A stretch of 64,000 nt of DNA from Shewanella sp. Arc9-LZ (GCF_010092445.1 NZ_CP048031.1:4092001-4156000), one strand, 5' to 3'. Positions 50,625 to 61,157 are shown, counted from the first letter of the stretch. Made by a program: numbers and translations. Notes: a model not told the origin generated them from the letters alone.

Positions 50625-53540
50625 ATGCGTATAGCACTCGTTGCAGCACTTGTGCTGACATCTGGTTTTGCCTTTGCCGATGAAGGGCAGTGGCAACCGT
50701 ATCAAATGCCATCCATTGCCGACAAACTCCTGCAACGTGGTATTGATATTCCCGCATCACAACTGGCAGATTTGGGACAGTACCCAATGAATGCTGTCGT
50801 CAGTTTGGGGTATTGTACCGCCAGTTTTGTATCCCCCCAAGGCCTAGTTGTCACAAACCATCATTGTGCTTATCGCGGCATACAATATAACAGCAAAAAA
50901 GAACATAATTACCTCGCAGATGGCTTTTTAGCAAACACCCAAGCGGAAGAACCTTCTGCTGGGCCAAACGAACGCTTATACATTACCGAGGAAGTTACCA
51001 ACGTGACCGATAGCGTTATGGCTAACTTAAGCACCGAACCTTTGGTACGCTTTGAAGATATCCAAGCGAATAAAAAAGCATTAATTAAAATCTGCGAATC
51101 AGATGACAACTACCGTTGCTCAGTTAACAGTTTTCACCACGGCTTAGAATATTATCTGACGAAACAGTTAATCATTCGAGATGTACGCTTGGTGTATGCG
51201 CCACCTAAAAGTATTGGCGGCTTTGGCGGCGATATCGACAATTATGAATACCCTCGTCATTCTGGCGATTTTACCTTTTTACGCGCCTATGTGGGTAAAG
51301 ACGGTAAGCCTGCAACGTTTAAGAAAGGCAATGTGCCATATCAGCCTAAAAGCTACTTAAAAGTGAACGCAGACGGTGTAAAAGCAGGCGATGGTATTTT
51401 TGTGGCCGGTTATCCAGGCTCTACCAGCCGTTACAACTTAACCAGTGAGTTACAGTTTGCTAGTGATTGGATATATCCAACCTACGCAAAACGCTACCAG
51501 TTGCAAATTGATACCATTACCTTAATGGGCGATGTAGATAAAGATATCGCGCTTAAATATGCCGGCACTATGGCCTCAATGGCTAACCGGATGAAAAAGC
51601 TTAATGGCTTATTAGATGGCTTTAACGCCACTGATATTGTTGGTATTAAACAGCAACGTGAGAATGACTTTCTCGCTTGGCTTAAAAAAGATCCTGGTGC
51701 TAACCAAAATCTCATCAGTGATCTTGAAGCACTACTTGCTGAAAAACATCAGCAAATGCAAACCAATTATTTCTTTAAAAATGCCCAATCAAGCGAAATG
51801 CTTCAGGCTGCTAGCAAACTGTACCGTTTAGCTAAAGAAAGGAAGAAACCCAATGACCAACGTGAGTCAGGGTTTCAGCTGCGTGATATGAAAATGTTTA
51901 AAGCAGCACTTAAACGTATCGATAGCAGCTTCGATCCCGTGGTCGATAAAATTTTATGGTTACAAGACTTACAAGCCTATGTAAGACAACCGTTAAAAAC
52001 TGAAGTGTTTGATAACGCCTTAAGCAGCTCAGACAATTTTGAACAGCTAGAGTCTAAAGTGGAAGGTTTGTATGCATTAACAGAGCTCACCGACCAAGCT
52101 AAACGCCTAGCGTGGATGAGTAAAAGAGCTGAAGATTTTGAGATTAGCGATGACCCATTTATTCGTTTAGCGGTGGCCATTCATGACACCAATATGGCAT
52201 TGGAAAAGAGCGAAAAGCTACTTGCAGGTAAATTGTCATCTGTTCGTCCTGAATACATGAAGGCGATTATTGATTATTACAAATCAAATAACTGGCCTGT
52301 ATACCCTGATGCTAACCGCACATTACGTATTACCTACGGTATGGTTGATGGCTATCAATCTAAAGATGCATTATACAAGCAGCCATTTACTCGCTTAGCT
52401 GGCATCCTAGCCAAAAACACCGGTGAAGCACCGTATAATGCTCCCGCGAAACTGTTAGCGGCAATTAAAGCTGACGACTTAGGTAAACATCGCGTCACAT
52501 CGGTATATAAGCAGCAAAGCAGTTGTCAATTTATGTCTTGTTTAGACAAGCCCGCCGATTTTAACTCTGTACCGGTTAACTTTTTATCAAGTGCTGACAC
52601 TACTGGTGGTAACTCAGGCTCACCAGTGTTAAATGGTAAAGGTGAGTTAGTTGGTCTTAACTTCGACTCAACTTATGAAGCCATCACTAAAGACTGGTTC
52701 TTTAACCCAACGATTACCCGTGCCGTACATGTCGATATTCGCTACATTTTGTGGATGATGGACAAGGTCGATCACGCTGATAATTTGATAAAAGAGTTAA
52801 CCTTAGTGACCAAGACTGAAGGAGAAGCAAAGGTAGCAACTGAAGTTACTGCCATAGCAACAACCGAAATATTGCCTGAAATTGCAACTGAAGCTGTAAC
52901 AGTCGTCACATCCGAAGTGGCAACTGAGGCACCAGCCAAAGCGGTAACTAAAGTAGCGCCTGATGTTGCAATAGAAACTGCAACTGAAATACCTGCAGAA
53001 GCGGCAATTGAAGTTGCACCCGATGTTGCACCCGATGTTGCAATAAAAGCAGCGACTGAAGTTCCTACCAATGCAGTGGTTGCAGTAACACCAGAAGCAG
53101 CTGCCGAAGTTACAACTGAAATACCAGTCAAACCAGCAGTTGCAGTAACGCCTGAAGTAGCCCTCGAAGTTACAACCAAAGCATCTGCTAAAGCCGGAGT
53201 TGTAGTCGTACCAGAAGCCGCTGCAGAAGTTACAACCAAAGTACAAGCCGAAGCGGCAGTTGTAGTAGTACCAGAAGCCGCTGCAGAAGTTGCAACTAAA
53301 GTACAAGTCAAACCAGCAGTTGCAGTAGCCCCTGAAGCAGCTGCCGAAGTTGCAACCAAAGCATCTGCTAAAGCCGGAGTTGTAGTCGTACCAGAAGCCC
53401 CCGAAGTTACAACCAAAGTACAAGCCAAAACGGCAGTTGTAGTAGCCCCTGAAGCCGCTGCCGAAGTTGCAACCAAAGCACCGGCCAAAGCGACTGTTGT
53501 AGTAGCGCCTGAAGCAGCGGCTAAAAAAGAACCAAACTAG
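50625..53540 (+). CDS. S46 family dipeptidyl-peptidase with long repetitive C-terminal tail
   Basis: 971 residues. A signal peptide ends at GFAFA. The S46 (DPP7/DPP11-like) domain spans about residues 20-725, a normal family length. The catalytic His is in TNHHCAY (about residue 80), Asp215 is in PRHSGDF and the nucleophile is Ser664 in GGNSGSPV. Residue +18 from the nucleophile, which separates DPP7 (Gly) from DPP11 (Arg), is Ser682. Residues 726-971 are an added Ala/Val/Thr/Glu/Pro/Lys tail built of about 20-residue units (EVATKAPAKATVVVAPEAAA type). The tail has no family that I know and ends KKEPN. Confidence 0.88.
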   Translation: MRIALVAALVLTSGFAFADEGQWQPYQMPSIADKLLQRGIDIPASQLADLGQYPMNAVVSLGYCTASFVSPQGLVVTNHHCAYRGIQYNSKKEHNYLADGFLANTQAEEPSAGPNERLYITEEVTNVTDSVMANLSTEPLVRFEDIQANKKALIKICESDDNYRCSVNSFHHGLEYYLTKQLIIRDVRLVYAPPKSIGGFGGDIDNYEYPRHSGDFTFLRAYVGKDGKPATFKKGNVPYQPKSYLKVNADGVKAGDGIFVAGYPGSTSRYNLTSELQFASDWIYPTYAKRYQLQIDTITLMGDVDKDIALKYAGTMASMANRMKKLNGLLDGFNATDIVGIKQQRENDFLAWLKKDPGANQNLISDLEALLAEKHQQMQTNYFFKNAQSSEMLQAASKLYRLAKERKKPNDQRESGFQLRDMKMFKAALKRIDSSFDPVVDKILWLQDLQAYVRQPLKTEVFDNALSSSDNFEQLESKVEGLYALTELTDQAKRLAWMSKRAEDFEISDDPFIRLAVAIHDTNMALEKSEKLLAGKLSSVRPEYMKAIIDYYKSNNWPVYPDANRTLRITYGMVDGYQSKDALYKQPFTRLAGILAKNTGEAPYNAPAKLLAAIKADDLGKHRVTSVYKQQSSCQFMSCLDKPADFNSVPVNFLSSADTTGGNSGSPVLNGKGELVGLNFDSTYEAITKDWFFNPTITRAVHVDIRYILWMMDKVDHADNLIKELTLVTKTEGEAKVATEVTAIATTEILPEIATEAVTVVTSEVATEAPAKAVTKVAPDVAIETATEIPAEAAIEVAPDVAPDVAIKAATEVPTNAVVAVTPEAAAEVTTEIPVKPAVAVTPEVALEVTTKASAKAGVVVVPEAAAEVTTKVQAEAAVVVVPEAAAEVATKVQVKPAVAVAPEAAAEVATKASAKAGVVVVPEAPEVTTKVQAKTAVVVAPEAAAEVATKAPAKATVVVAPEAAAKKEPN
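52827..53537 (+). repeat. 60-base coding repeats for the peptidase tail
   Basis: The last seven or so units are close copies of a 60-base repeat encoding EV(A/T)TKxxAKxxVVVxPEAAA. Earlier units are increasingly degenerate. One unit is shortened (PEAPEV). Because of base composition the opposite strand is also open over more than 600 bases, but those frames are shadows. Confidence 0.8.
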
Positions 53541-53551
53541 CCCTGGTAAAC

Positions 53552-53592
53552 AATATTCCAGTGACCATCAAATAGAGGTTCACTGGAATATT
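53552..53592 (+). other. Strong hairpin after the S46 peptidase gene
   Basis: AATATTCCAGTGA pairs with TTCACTGGAATATT across a loop of about 14 bases. There is no T run, so it may stabilise the 3' end of the mRNA or belong to a dispersed palindrome rather than terminate. Confidence 0.5.
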
Positions 53593-53674
53593 CTCTGGCA
53601 TTGAAAGATCCTAAACAGCTGGCCATGCGGCCTAAACAGATGGTGTTAACAAGGCTAGTGATTAAATCGCAGAC

Positions 53675-53709
53675 ATAAAAAAACACCGCCCGGAGGCGGT
53701 GTTTTTTAT
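53675..53709. terminator. Bidirectional terminator after rplI
   Basis: A7 plus stem ACACCGCC / GGCGGTGT plus T6. It closes the rpsF-priB-rpsR-rplI operon and can also stop transcription from the S46 gene. Confidence 0.9.
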
Positions 53710-53724
53710 GGAGCTAAACAGTAA

Positions 53725-54177
53725 TTAAGCTTCTGCTACAATAGCAATCTTAACTACAGCTTTAACTTCAGCGTGTACTTGAACTTCAATTTCGAAGCTA
53801 CCAGTAGTGCGTAAAGCACCTAAAGGTAAACGAACTTCAGATTTAGCAAGTGCTACGCCAGCTGCAGTAACTGCATCAGCGATATCACGGTTGCCAATTG
53901 ATCCGAATAATTTACCTTCATCACCTGCTTTAGAAGCAATAACAACAGCTTCTAATGCAGTTAATTTATCAGCACGAGCTGTCGCAGTAGCTAATTCAGC
54001 AGCTAATTTAGCTTCTAATTCAGCACGACGAGCTTCAAATACTTCAGTGTTTGCTGTGTTTGCTACAACGGCTTTACCATAAGGTAAAAGGAAGTTACGA
54101 GCATAACCAGCTTTAACAGAAACTTGGTCGCCTAAGCTACCTAAGTTTGCAACTTTATCTAGCAAAATAACGTTCAT
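53725..54177 (-). CDS. rplI: Ribosomal protein L9
   Basis: 150 residues starting [19 protein letters not shown] after GAGGATTTG; the two preceding in-frame codons are not used. The N-terminal rRNA-binding domain ([19 protein letters not shown]), long connecting helix and C-terminal domain are present. It is the last gene of the S6 operon. Confidence 0.97.
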   Translation of the reverse strand: MNVILLDKVANLGSLGDQVSVKAGYARNFLLPYGKAVVANTANTEVFEARRAELEAKLAAELATATARADKLTALEAVVIASKAGDEGKLFGSIGNRDIADAVTAAGVALAKSEVRLPLGALRTTGSFEIEVQVHAEVKAVVKIAIVAEA

Positions 54178-54222
54178 TATCAAATCCTCAATATTCTGTT
54201 AGGAATAATTAATACTGCAATA

Positions 54223-54462
<240 letters not shown>

Positions 54463-54765
54463 CTAAGTTTTCAATTCGACATTTTCAGCATGCAAGACTA
54501 AACGGTTTTGTCCATTTCGCCCTTGTTGTAGTGAAAGAAACCCTTCAACATCAACTTGCACACCTGCTTGTAATTTATTTGCTACGCTATCAAAGCGCGG
54601 ACCACTTAATACCACTTGAATCAAACAGTAGACGTTTCTCAACATTTCTACTTCTTGTCTTTGTGATTTATGCTCTACCGTTATGACCACATGGGCTATA
54701 CCGCTAGGGCTATCTAATCGTCTTGAACGAGTTATCGTTCCAGACAACATTAAGTGATTATTCAC
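54463..54765 (-). CDS. priB: Primosomal replication protein N (PriB)
   Basis: 100-residue OB-fold single-strand DNA-binding protein of the restart primosome (with PriA and DnaT). LMLSGTITRSRRLDSPSGI and FLSLQQGRNGQNRLVLHAE are typical. The start is GTG, chosen because NNHLMLSG matches the family N-terminus. It has no obvious ribosome-binding site of its own and begins 6 bases after the rpsF stop, suggesting coupling. Confidence 0.93.
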   Translation of the reverse strand: MNNHLMLSGTITRSRRLDSPSGIAHVVITVEHKSQRQEVEMLRNVYCLIQVVLSGPRFDSVANKLQAGVQVDVEGFLSLQQGRNGQNRLVLHAENVELKT

Positions 54766-54771
54766 AAAAAA

Positions 54772-55164
54772 TTATTCAGCGTTTTCTTCAGCGCTTTCTT
54801 CTACATTACGGTCATCAGAAGGTGAACGACGTGAATCACGTTCGTCTCTTGCTTTTGCCATAGGAGAAGCTTCAGTAACTGCAGCTTTAGTGCGCATTAC
54901 CATGTTACGCAGAACAGCGTCGTTGAAACGGAAAGCTGTTTCTAGTTCTTCGATAGACTCTGCAGATGCTTCTACGTTCAAAAGAACATAGTGAGCTTTA
55001 TGTAGGTCTTGGATCGGGTAAGCCAATTGACGACGGCCCCAATCTTCTAAACGGTGGACTGTACCATTAGCAGCGGTGATAACACCGGTGTAACGCTCAA
55101 TCATACCAGGGACTTGTTCACTTTGATCTGGGTGAACCATAAATACGATTTCATAATGACGCAT
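54772..55164 (-). CDS. rpsF: Ribosomal protein S6
   Basis: 130 residues: [20 protein letters not shown], the [13 protein letters not shown] core and a C-terminal acidic tail (ending ESAEENAE) that may receive extra glutamates by RimK. TAAGGAG precedes the ATG. It is the first gene of rpsF-priB-rpsR-rplI. Confidence 0.97.
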
Positions 55165-55172
55165 TTATTGCT

Positions 55173-55185
55173 CCTTACGGTTAAG
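55173..55185 (-). promoter_or_regulatory. Candidate S6:S18 feedback hairpin in the rpsF leader
   Basis: CTTA-ACCG-TAAG forms a small hairpin with CCG in its loop, overlapping the TAAGGAG ribosome-binding site. A CCG-containing hairpin bound by the S6:S18 complex is known from rpsF leaders. The match here is short, so this is tentative. Confidence 0.35.
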
Positions 55186-55258
55186 TAGCCTCTTTTCTGG
55201 CTCAGTCAGACCAATGTGGAGGCAAGGAACGAATTAAAGTGACTGATTTGAGCGCGCG

Positions 55259-55287
55259 ATGATACATAAAGTGCGCTATAAACTCAA
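55259..55287 (-). promoter_or_regulatory. rpsF operon promoter
   Basis: -35 TTGAGT (55282-55287), a 17-base spacer and -10 TATCAT (55259-55264) are followed by the GC-rich discriminator CGCGCGC, as expected for a stringently controlled ribosomal-protein promoter. Leftward. Confidence 0.65.
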
Positions 55288-55389
55288 GCACTAACTCACT
55301 CTTTTCAGCAATCTTGAATACAGGTATGATGGCGACAGTCCAAAATACCGCGTTTACGCCGTCAAGAATAAAACAGTCTAATGATAACC

Positions 55390-56133
55390 ATGAAAAACAT
55401 AGTCACAACATGCTGCCTCTTTTTATTGTCTGCTCCGGCATGGGCGTTAGTACCACCAGATTATCAAGAACCGCCTAGTAATTTTAATGCTGAAGTTGAA
55501 GCTGGTTTACAGCTAAACAGTGGTAACAACGAAACTAAAAACTTTAACGGCCGTACTTATTTAACTTACGACTCGCCGAGCACCAAACAAGAAGCGACAT
55601 TAAAGGCTTATTATGCCTCTGATGGAAATGAGTCTACTGCGGAAAAGTACGAATTGTTTTTACAGTCTAACTATAAATTAGAGCGTGGTTATGTATTTGG
55701 TCGTGGCGAATTTACCTGGAACGAGTTTGGTTCTTATACCCGTATTTCTACTATTTCTACTGGTTACGGTTTTGACTTAATTAAAAACTATAAAACCAAA
55801 TTGAGCCTTGAAGCCGGCCCTGGTTATCGTTACGACCAACCGCAAGCCAGTATTGCTGAACCAAACCCTGATGAAAATCGTGATGTAATATTACGTTCAG
55901 CGGCTAAATATACGGTAAAATTGCAAGAATATACTAGCTTCAACGCCGACGTAACAGCCGAAACAGGTTTAGACAACAACACGTTAACCCTTGATATGAG
56001 TTATAAAAATACATTTATTCAAGATTGGGCATTTAAAATCGGTATGAACATCAAGTACACTGAAGTGGTGCCTGATGAAAGTAAAAACACCGATACAGTC
56101 ACCACATTCAACTTGTTGTACACGTTTCAATAA
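55390..56133 (+). CDS. DUF481 outer-membrane protein (YdiY-like)
   Basis: 247 residues from the ATG at MKNIVTTCC (an ATG three codons earlier is also open). A signal peptide ends at SAPAWA. The mature protein is a beta-rich barrel: FNAEVEAGLQLNSGNNETKNF, then repeated 10-residue strands ending YNLLYTFQ-like (FNLLYTFQ). DUF481 proteins are salt- or acid-inducible outer-membrane proteins of unknown function. The gene is divergent from rpsF. Confidence 0.85.
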   Translation: MKNIVTTCCLFLLSAPAWALVPPDYQEPPSNFNAEVEAGLQLNSGNNETKNFNGRTYLTYDSPSTKQEATLKAYYASDGNESTAEKYELFLQSNYKLERGYVFGRGEFTWNEFGSYTRISTISTGYGFDLIKNYKTKLSLEAGPGYRYDQPQASIAEPNPDENRDVILRSAAKYTVKLQEYTSFNADVTAETGLDNNTLTLDMSYKNTFIQDWAFKIGMNIKYTEVVPDESKNTDTVTTFNLLYTFQ

Positions 56134-56214
56134 TTATTGATCGTAAATGAAGCGTAACAAGACAATCAATCAGTAGGGCTAACGTAGCCTTACTGAACCA
56201 ATAAAGGCGCAGTT

Positions 56215-57639
56215 ATGGACAGCCCGCTTCGCAGTTTTGCATCCTTATATAGCACCACTTTTTTAATGGTACTTGCTGCAGGTCTACTGACAACCTACCT
56301 GGGCTTAAGCCTGACCACCATGCAAGTGCCACAAATATGGATTGGTGGTATGATGTCTGCCTACTATATTGGTCTTGTATGCGGTTCCAAAGTTGGCCAT
56401 AAACTTATCGCTCAAGTTGGCCATATTCGTGCTTTTGTTGCCTGTGCTGGAATCGTCACCGCATCAGCACTGGGTCATGCCCTCATCGACAACTTAACCA
56501 TATGGTTAGTATTGCGCCTTGCCGTTGGTATGGGAATGATGTGCCAATATATGGTGTTAGAAAGCTGGCTCAATGAACAGGCCGAAAATAATCAACGCGG
56601 CACCGTATTTGCCAGTTACATGATTGTATCTTATTTAGGGTTAATGGCTGGCCAGGGAGCCATTAGCTTATATCCTGATTTGGGCATAGAACCACTGCTG
56701 TTAATCGCCATATGTTTTGCATTATGCATTGTGCCTATTTCAATCACTCGAAGAATTCACCCAGAACCGTTAACGCCGGCACCATTACAAATGGGTCTGT
56801 ATTGGAAACGTGCCCCTCAAGCCTTAACGACAATAGCGTTAGGAAGCATGATTGTAGGTTGTTTTTATGGTTTAGCGCCATCTTATGCGACTGCCAAAGG
56901 TATTGATCCTGAACATGTTGCACTCTACATGTCTTGTACCATTTTTGCCGGGTTGTTAGCCCAATGGCCAATGGGTAAATTATCTGACATTATTTCTCGT
57001 AGCTTATTAATTCGCATTAACTGTACGTTATTGGGGGTTATCGTATTAATTATTACGGTCGTTCCATTCCATTCAGTGTATTCATTAATATTAACCGGTT
57101 TATTTGGTATTTTAGCGTTCACCTTATACCCATTAGCAACTGCCTTAGCAAACTCACGCGTAGACCAACACGAACGAGTTGGACTGTCTGCCACTATACT
57201 AGTGACCTTCGGTATCGGAGCAAGTATTGGCCCCTTAGTTGCTTCTGGTTTAATGCAGGTCTTAGGTGACCAAATGCTGTATGGGTTTATGGCAATCTGT
57301 TCGTTTACTTTATTAGTAAGACTACTGTGGATTAATTTACGCCAAAAAGCCGAACAGACTGCCACTGGAGATTACATAATGGCAGGTGGTGATTTAGTCA
57401 GCTCGCCGTTGGCAGCATCATTCGATCCACGTGTGGATATAGAAATGGTCAACGAGCAAATGATCAATCCTGCCGAGGATGCATTTGATAGCGTGCCAGA
57501 TTCAACCGACGATGAGCTTGAGGATGCCGATGAGCAAGCCGGTTATAATACTGCTTATGCTAGCGTAGTAAACGATGATAGTTTGGGGCATGAGGAATTG
57601 GATGACGAAGATGTCGATAATGAGATCGGTAGACGTTAA
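56215..57639 (+). CDS. MFS transporter (YcaD-like) with acidic tail
   Basis: 474 residues. Twelve hydrophobic helices span about residues 8-375, with the MFS loop in YYIGLVCGSKVGHKLIAQVGH between helices 2 and 3 and GKLSDIISRSLLIR between 8 and 7-equivalent positions. The pattern is that of the YcaD-like branch of unknown substrate. The last about 90 residues are cytoplasmic and strongly acidic (DDELEDADEQAGYN and DDEDVDNE), an extension not needed for transport. Confidence 0.85.
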   Translation: MDSPLRSFASLYSTTFLMVLAAGLLTTYLGLSLTTMQVPQIWIGGMMSAYYIGLVCGSKVGHKLIAQVGHIRAFVACAGIVTASALGHALIDNLTIWLVLRLAVGMGMMCQYMVLESWLNEQAENNQRGTVFASYMIVSYLGLMAGQGAISLYPDLGIEPLLLIAICFALCIVPISITRRIHPEPLTPAPLQMGLYWKRAPQALTTIALGSMIVGCFYGLAPSYATAKGIDPEHVALYMSCTIFAGLLAQWPMGKLSDIISRSLLIRINCTLLGVIVLIITVVPFHSVYSLILTGLFGILAFTLYPLATALANSRVDQHERVGLSATILVTFGIGASIGPLVASGLMQVLGDQMLYGFMAICSFTLLVRLLWINLRQKAEQTATGDYIMAGGDLVSSPLAASFDPRVDIEMVNEQMINPAEDAFDSVPDSTDDELEDADEQAGYNTAYASVVNDDSLGHEELDDEDVDNEIGRR

Positions 57640-57775
57640 TTGATGTCATAAATTGCATATATAAAGTGTATTTATTTAAAGTGCACTTGTTTAAACTGAG
57701 CGCATTAGCCGTTTTGAATTAATAAAAACGTTAAAGCAGTATGTAAAACACTCAATATCCTGAGCTCGAGATAAT

Positions 57776-57805
57776 AAAAAACGGCGATTAATATCGCCGT
57801 TTTTT
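57776..57805. terminator. Bidirectional terminator between the MFS gene and rlmB
   Basis: A run of A, stem ACGGCGAT / ATCGCCGT and T6. It lies between convergent genes. Confidence 0.9.
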
Positions 57806-57855
57806 GATCGCATTCTTTGCTATTTTCGCTAGCAACAACGCTAATGGATAGGTGA

Positions 57856-58596
57856 TTAACCTAAACGCTGTCTAACCGCTTCAAATAAGCAAACACCAGT
57901 GGCAACAGACACGTTGAGACTCGACACGCTTCCAGACATTGGAATTGATACAAGTGAATCACAACCTTCGCGTGATAAACGACGTAAACCTTTATCTTCC
58001 GCGCCCATAGCAATCGCTAGCGGCCCTTTGAGGTCAGCTTGGTATACATTACCTTCGGCTTCGCCTGCAGTACCTACAATCCAAACACCTTTATCTTGCA
58101 AGTGACGCATAGTACGAGCAAGGTTAGTCACTTGAAATAACGGTATGGTTTCTGCTGCGCCACAAGCAACTTTGCTTACGGTTGAGGTTAACCCTACTGA
58201 GTTATCTTTTGGTACGATAACCGCATGTACCCCAGCAGCATCAGCATTACGTAAACATGCGCCAAGGTTATGTGGATCAGTTACACCGTCTAAAATTAAT
58301 AAGAAAGGCACTGCAGTTTTATCAAGTAACTCATCTAAATCTTTTTCAGTCAACGGCTTAACAGCCTTAACGCGAGCCACAATACCTTGGTGTTGTGAGC
58401 TACCCGCTTTATCATCTAACACTTTACGTGCTGCACGTTGTAGTGTTGTACCAAAGGTTGACGCTAGATCAATTAACGGGGTTAAGCGTTCGTCATCACG
58501 GCCTTGTAGTAGCCAAAGTTCAATGACACGTTCAGGGCTGTTATCTAACAAAGCTTGAACGGCGTGAATGCCAAAAATGGTATCTTGTTTTTTCAT
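57856..58596 (-). CDS. rlmB: 23S rRNA (guanosine-2'-O-)-methyltransferase RlmB
   Basis: 246-residue SpoU/TrmH-type methyltransferase that modifies Gm2251 in 23S rRNA. The N-terminal substrate-binding domain begins [15 protein letters not shown]. The knotted catalytic domain has motif 1 [16 protein letters not shown], motif 2 [11 protein letters not shown] and motif 3 [17 protein letters not shown]. It starts 4 bases after the rnr stop and so is co-transcribed with it, as in E. coli. Confidence 0.96.
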   Translation of the reverse strand: MKKQDTIFGIHAVQALLDNSPERVIELWLLQGRDDERLTPLIDLASTFGTTLQRAARKVLDDKAGSSQHQGIVARVKAVKPLTEKDLDELLDKTAVPFLLILDGVTDPHNLGACLRNADAAGVHAVIVPKDNSVGLTSTVSKVACGAAETIPLFQVTNLARTMRHLQDKGVWIVGTAGEAEGNVYQADLKGPLAIAMGAEDKGLRRLSREGCDSLVSIPMSGSVSSLNVSVATGVCLFEAVRQRLG

Positions 58597-58600
58597 TTAA

Positions 58601-61120
58601 TTACTTTCTCTTGCTGCGCTTGGCAGGGTTTTTCTTAACGCTAGAATCTGGTTTTGCTGCATCCGTTTTTTGTGCAACTGCAGAAGATTTTTTCACCGCC
58701 GCTGGTTTTGCTGCTGGAGATGAAGCTTTTCCGCTTGAACGACGCTTGCTGGCTTTAGGCTTATCAGACTTTGGTTTGTCAGACTTTGATTTATCAGACT
58801 TAGGCTTATCTGATTTAGGTTTATCAGACTTTGCAGATGACTTACCTCGTGCTGACTTAGCGCCTTCAGCATTCACTCGTTGGCGCGCTGTTGTTGGCTT
58901 ACTGCCTTTACGCGCTGTTTTACCCGCACCTTTAGTGTTGTCACCCACCATCAATAAATCAATTTGACGATCATCAAGATTCACCGCCGCAACTTTAACC
59001 GTCACAGGATCGCCTACTTGATATACTTGGCGAGAATTTTCACCAATTAACCGTTGGCGCATTGGATCAAATTGATAATAGTCACTGGCAAGACTTGAAA
59101 TATGTACCAGCCCATCAATAAATAATTCGTTTAATCTGACAAATAACCCAAAGCTAGTGACTGAGGCAATAACCGCATCGAAAGTGTCGCCGACGTGATC
59201 TTGCATATATTCACATTTAAGCCAATCACTCACATCACGAGTTGCTTCATCTGCACGACGCTCAGTGGTGGAACATTCTTCACCTAATGCATCTAACTCT
59301 TCAATCTGGTAGAGATAACCACCATCTTGAGTCCATTTATCGTTAACATTGTCCTGCTCTTTTGCGAGTAAATATTTAATCACTCGATGCAAAACTAAGT
59401 CAGGATAACGACGAATTGGCGACGTAAAATGCGAATAAGCTTCTAATGCCAAACCAAAGTGACCTTCGTTGTCTGGGCTGTAAACGGCCTGGCGCATTGA
59501 GCGCAATAACATCACCTGAATTAACTCAAAGTCAGGACGGTCAGCAATTTTTAACATCAGATTTTGATAGTCAGTCGGGGTCGGCTCTAATCCGCCATCC
59601 ATGCTTAAACCACGCTCAGCAAGAAACTCTTTAAAATTAGCCAGTTTTTGCTCTGATGGTGCTTCGTGAACACGATATAGCACTTCACCTTTGTGCTTTT
59701 TAACAAATTTCGCCGACGCCACGTTGGCTAAAATCATACATTCTTCAATGATTTTATGCGCTTGATTGCGACCTCTAGGGACAATTTTATCAATTTTACG
59801 TTGTTCATTAAAAATGAATTGCGTTTCTAGCGTTTCAAAAGCAATCGCCCCACGCTCTGCACGGCGCTCATCTAAGATCAGATATAACGACTGCAAACAC
59901 AATAAATGCGGGAATAATGCTTCATGCTCAGGGGCAATTGCACCACCTTCTAGCATGTCGGCAACTTTGGTGTAGGTAAAACGTGCATGAGAGTGCATTA
60001 CCGCGGGATAAAACTTAGTACCCGATAACTTACCCGCTGCAGAAATGGTCATTTCAGCAACCATACATAAACGGTCGACTTTTGGCTTTAATGAACACAA
60101 GCCATTAGATATTTTCTCAGGCAACATTGGGATAACTTGCGATGGGAAATATACCGAGTTACCACGTGAGCGCGCTTCAGTATCTAATGCTGAATCAGTG
60201 CGTACATAATGACTCACATCAGCAATTGCTACCCATAAACGCCAGCCACCACTTGGTTTTGCTTCAGCATACACCGCGTCATCAAAATCACGGGCATCTT
60301 CGCCATCAATAGTGACTAACGGTAAATGACGTAAATCGACGCGACCTAATTTATCTTCTTCGGTGACTTCGTCAGGAATACGTTTGAGTTTTTTCTCAAT
60401 AATCGCTGACCAAGTATGTGGTAAATCATAATTACGTAACGCAATTTCAATTTCCATACCCGGTGCCATTGTCTTACCCAAGACTTCGGTCACTTTCGCT
60501 GCCGCTTTAACAAAACGACCAGGGCGACGGGTTAACTCAACCACGACAACATCACCGGCGCGCGCGCCTAGTGTATCTTCGCTGGCAATTAATATTTCTT
60601 GGGTGATGCGTCTGTCATCAGCAATAACAAAACCCATGCCGCCGTCGACGTGATAACGGCCAACTAATGCAGCTGTTCGCTCATGAACTAAGCGCACAAT
60701 TCGTGCTTCGCGACGACCACGACGATCAGTACCTGCTTTTTGAGCAAGCACTTTATCGCCATGGAAATACATCAGCATATCGCGATTATTAATAAATAAA
60801 TCGTCACCGCCTTCATCTGGCTTAAAAAAGCCGAATCCATCGCGATGGCCTAAAACGGTACCAGACAATAAATCCATCCGTTCAGGTAAGCCATAGCTTT
60901 GTCCGCGGGTAAAGACTAGCTGGCCATCACGCTCCATTGCACGTAAACGACGGCGGAGGGCTTCTAATGGCACTTCATCTGTAATGGATAATGCTTCAGC
61001 TATTTTATCGCGGGAAACAGGAGACTTTTGGGCGCGCAAGTATTCTAAAATATACTCACGGCTAGGAATAGGATTGTCGTACTTGTCTTGTTCTCTCTCA
61101 AAATGAGGATCGTTGATCAT
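58601..61120 (-). CDS. rnr: Ribonuclease R
   Basis: 839 residues. A helix-turn-helix N-terminus (about 20-90) and two cold-shock domains precede the RNB catalytic domain, with the acidic cluster in [15 protein letters not shown]. The S1 domain (about 640-725) and a long basic tail follow. The tail (about 735-839) has at least five SDKxK pentapeptides and alternating Lys/Ala/Ser, longer and more repetitive than usual. It degrades structured RNA, and with SmpB works in trans-translation. It sits between motX and rlmB. Confidence 0.96.
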   Translation of the reverse strand: MINDPHFEREQDKYDNPIPSREYILEYLRAQKSPVSRDKIAEALSITDEVPLEALRRRLRAMERDGQLVFTRGQSYGLPERMDLLSGTVLGHRDGFGFFKPDEGGDDLFINNRDMLMYFHGDKVLAQKAGTDRRGRREARIVRLVHERTAALVGRYHVDGGMGFVIADDRRITQEILIASEDTLGARAGDVVVVELTRRPGRFVKAAAKVTEVLGKTMAPGMEIEIALRNYDLPHTWSAIIEKKLKRIPDEVTEEDKLGRVDLRHLPLVTIDGEDARDFDDAVYAEAKPSGGWRLWVAIADVSHYVRTDSALDTEARSRGNSVYFPSQVIPMLPEKISNGLCSLKPKVDRLCMVAEMTISAAGKLSGTKFYPAVMHSHARFTYTKVADMLEGGAIAPEHEALFPHLLCLQSLYLILDERRAERGAIAFETLETQFIFNEQRKIDKIVPRGRNQAHKIIEECMILANVASAKFVKKHKGEVLYRVHEAPSEQKLANFKEFLAERGLSMDGGLEPTPTDYQNLMLKIADRPDFELIQVMLLRSMRQAVYSPDNEGHFGLALEAYSHFTSPIRRYPDLVLHRVIKYLLAKEQDNVNDKWTQDGGYLYQIEELDALGEECSTTERRADEATRDVSDWLKCEYMQDHVGDTFDAVIASVTSFGLFVRLNELFIDGLVHISSLASDYYQFDPMRQRLIGENSRQVYQVGDPVTVKVAAVNLDDRQIDLLMVGDNTKGAGKTARKGSKPTTARQRVNAEGAKSARGKSSAKSDKPKSDKPKSDKSKSDKPKSDKPKASKRRSSGKASSPAAKPAAVKKSSAVAQKTDAAKPDSSVKKNPAKRSKRK

Positions 61121-61157
61121 TCAATTTCCAAATAATTCGCTCCATATTTTGGAGCCT

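Noticed and set aside
52772..53488. Long open frames on the minus strand opposite the S46 tail (up to 238 codons)
   Set aside because: They mirror the 60-base repeat, start without a ribosome-binding site and have compositions (Ala/Thr-only or Cys/Phe/Tyr/Gly-only) explained by antisense reading of the repeat.
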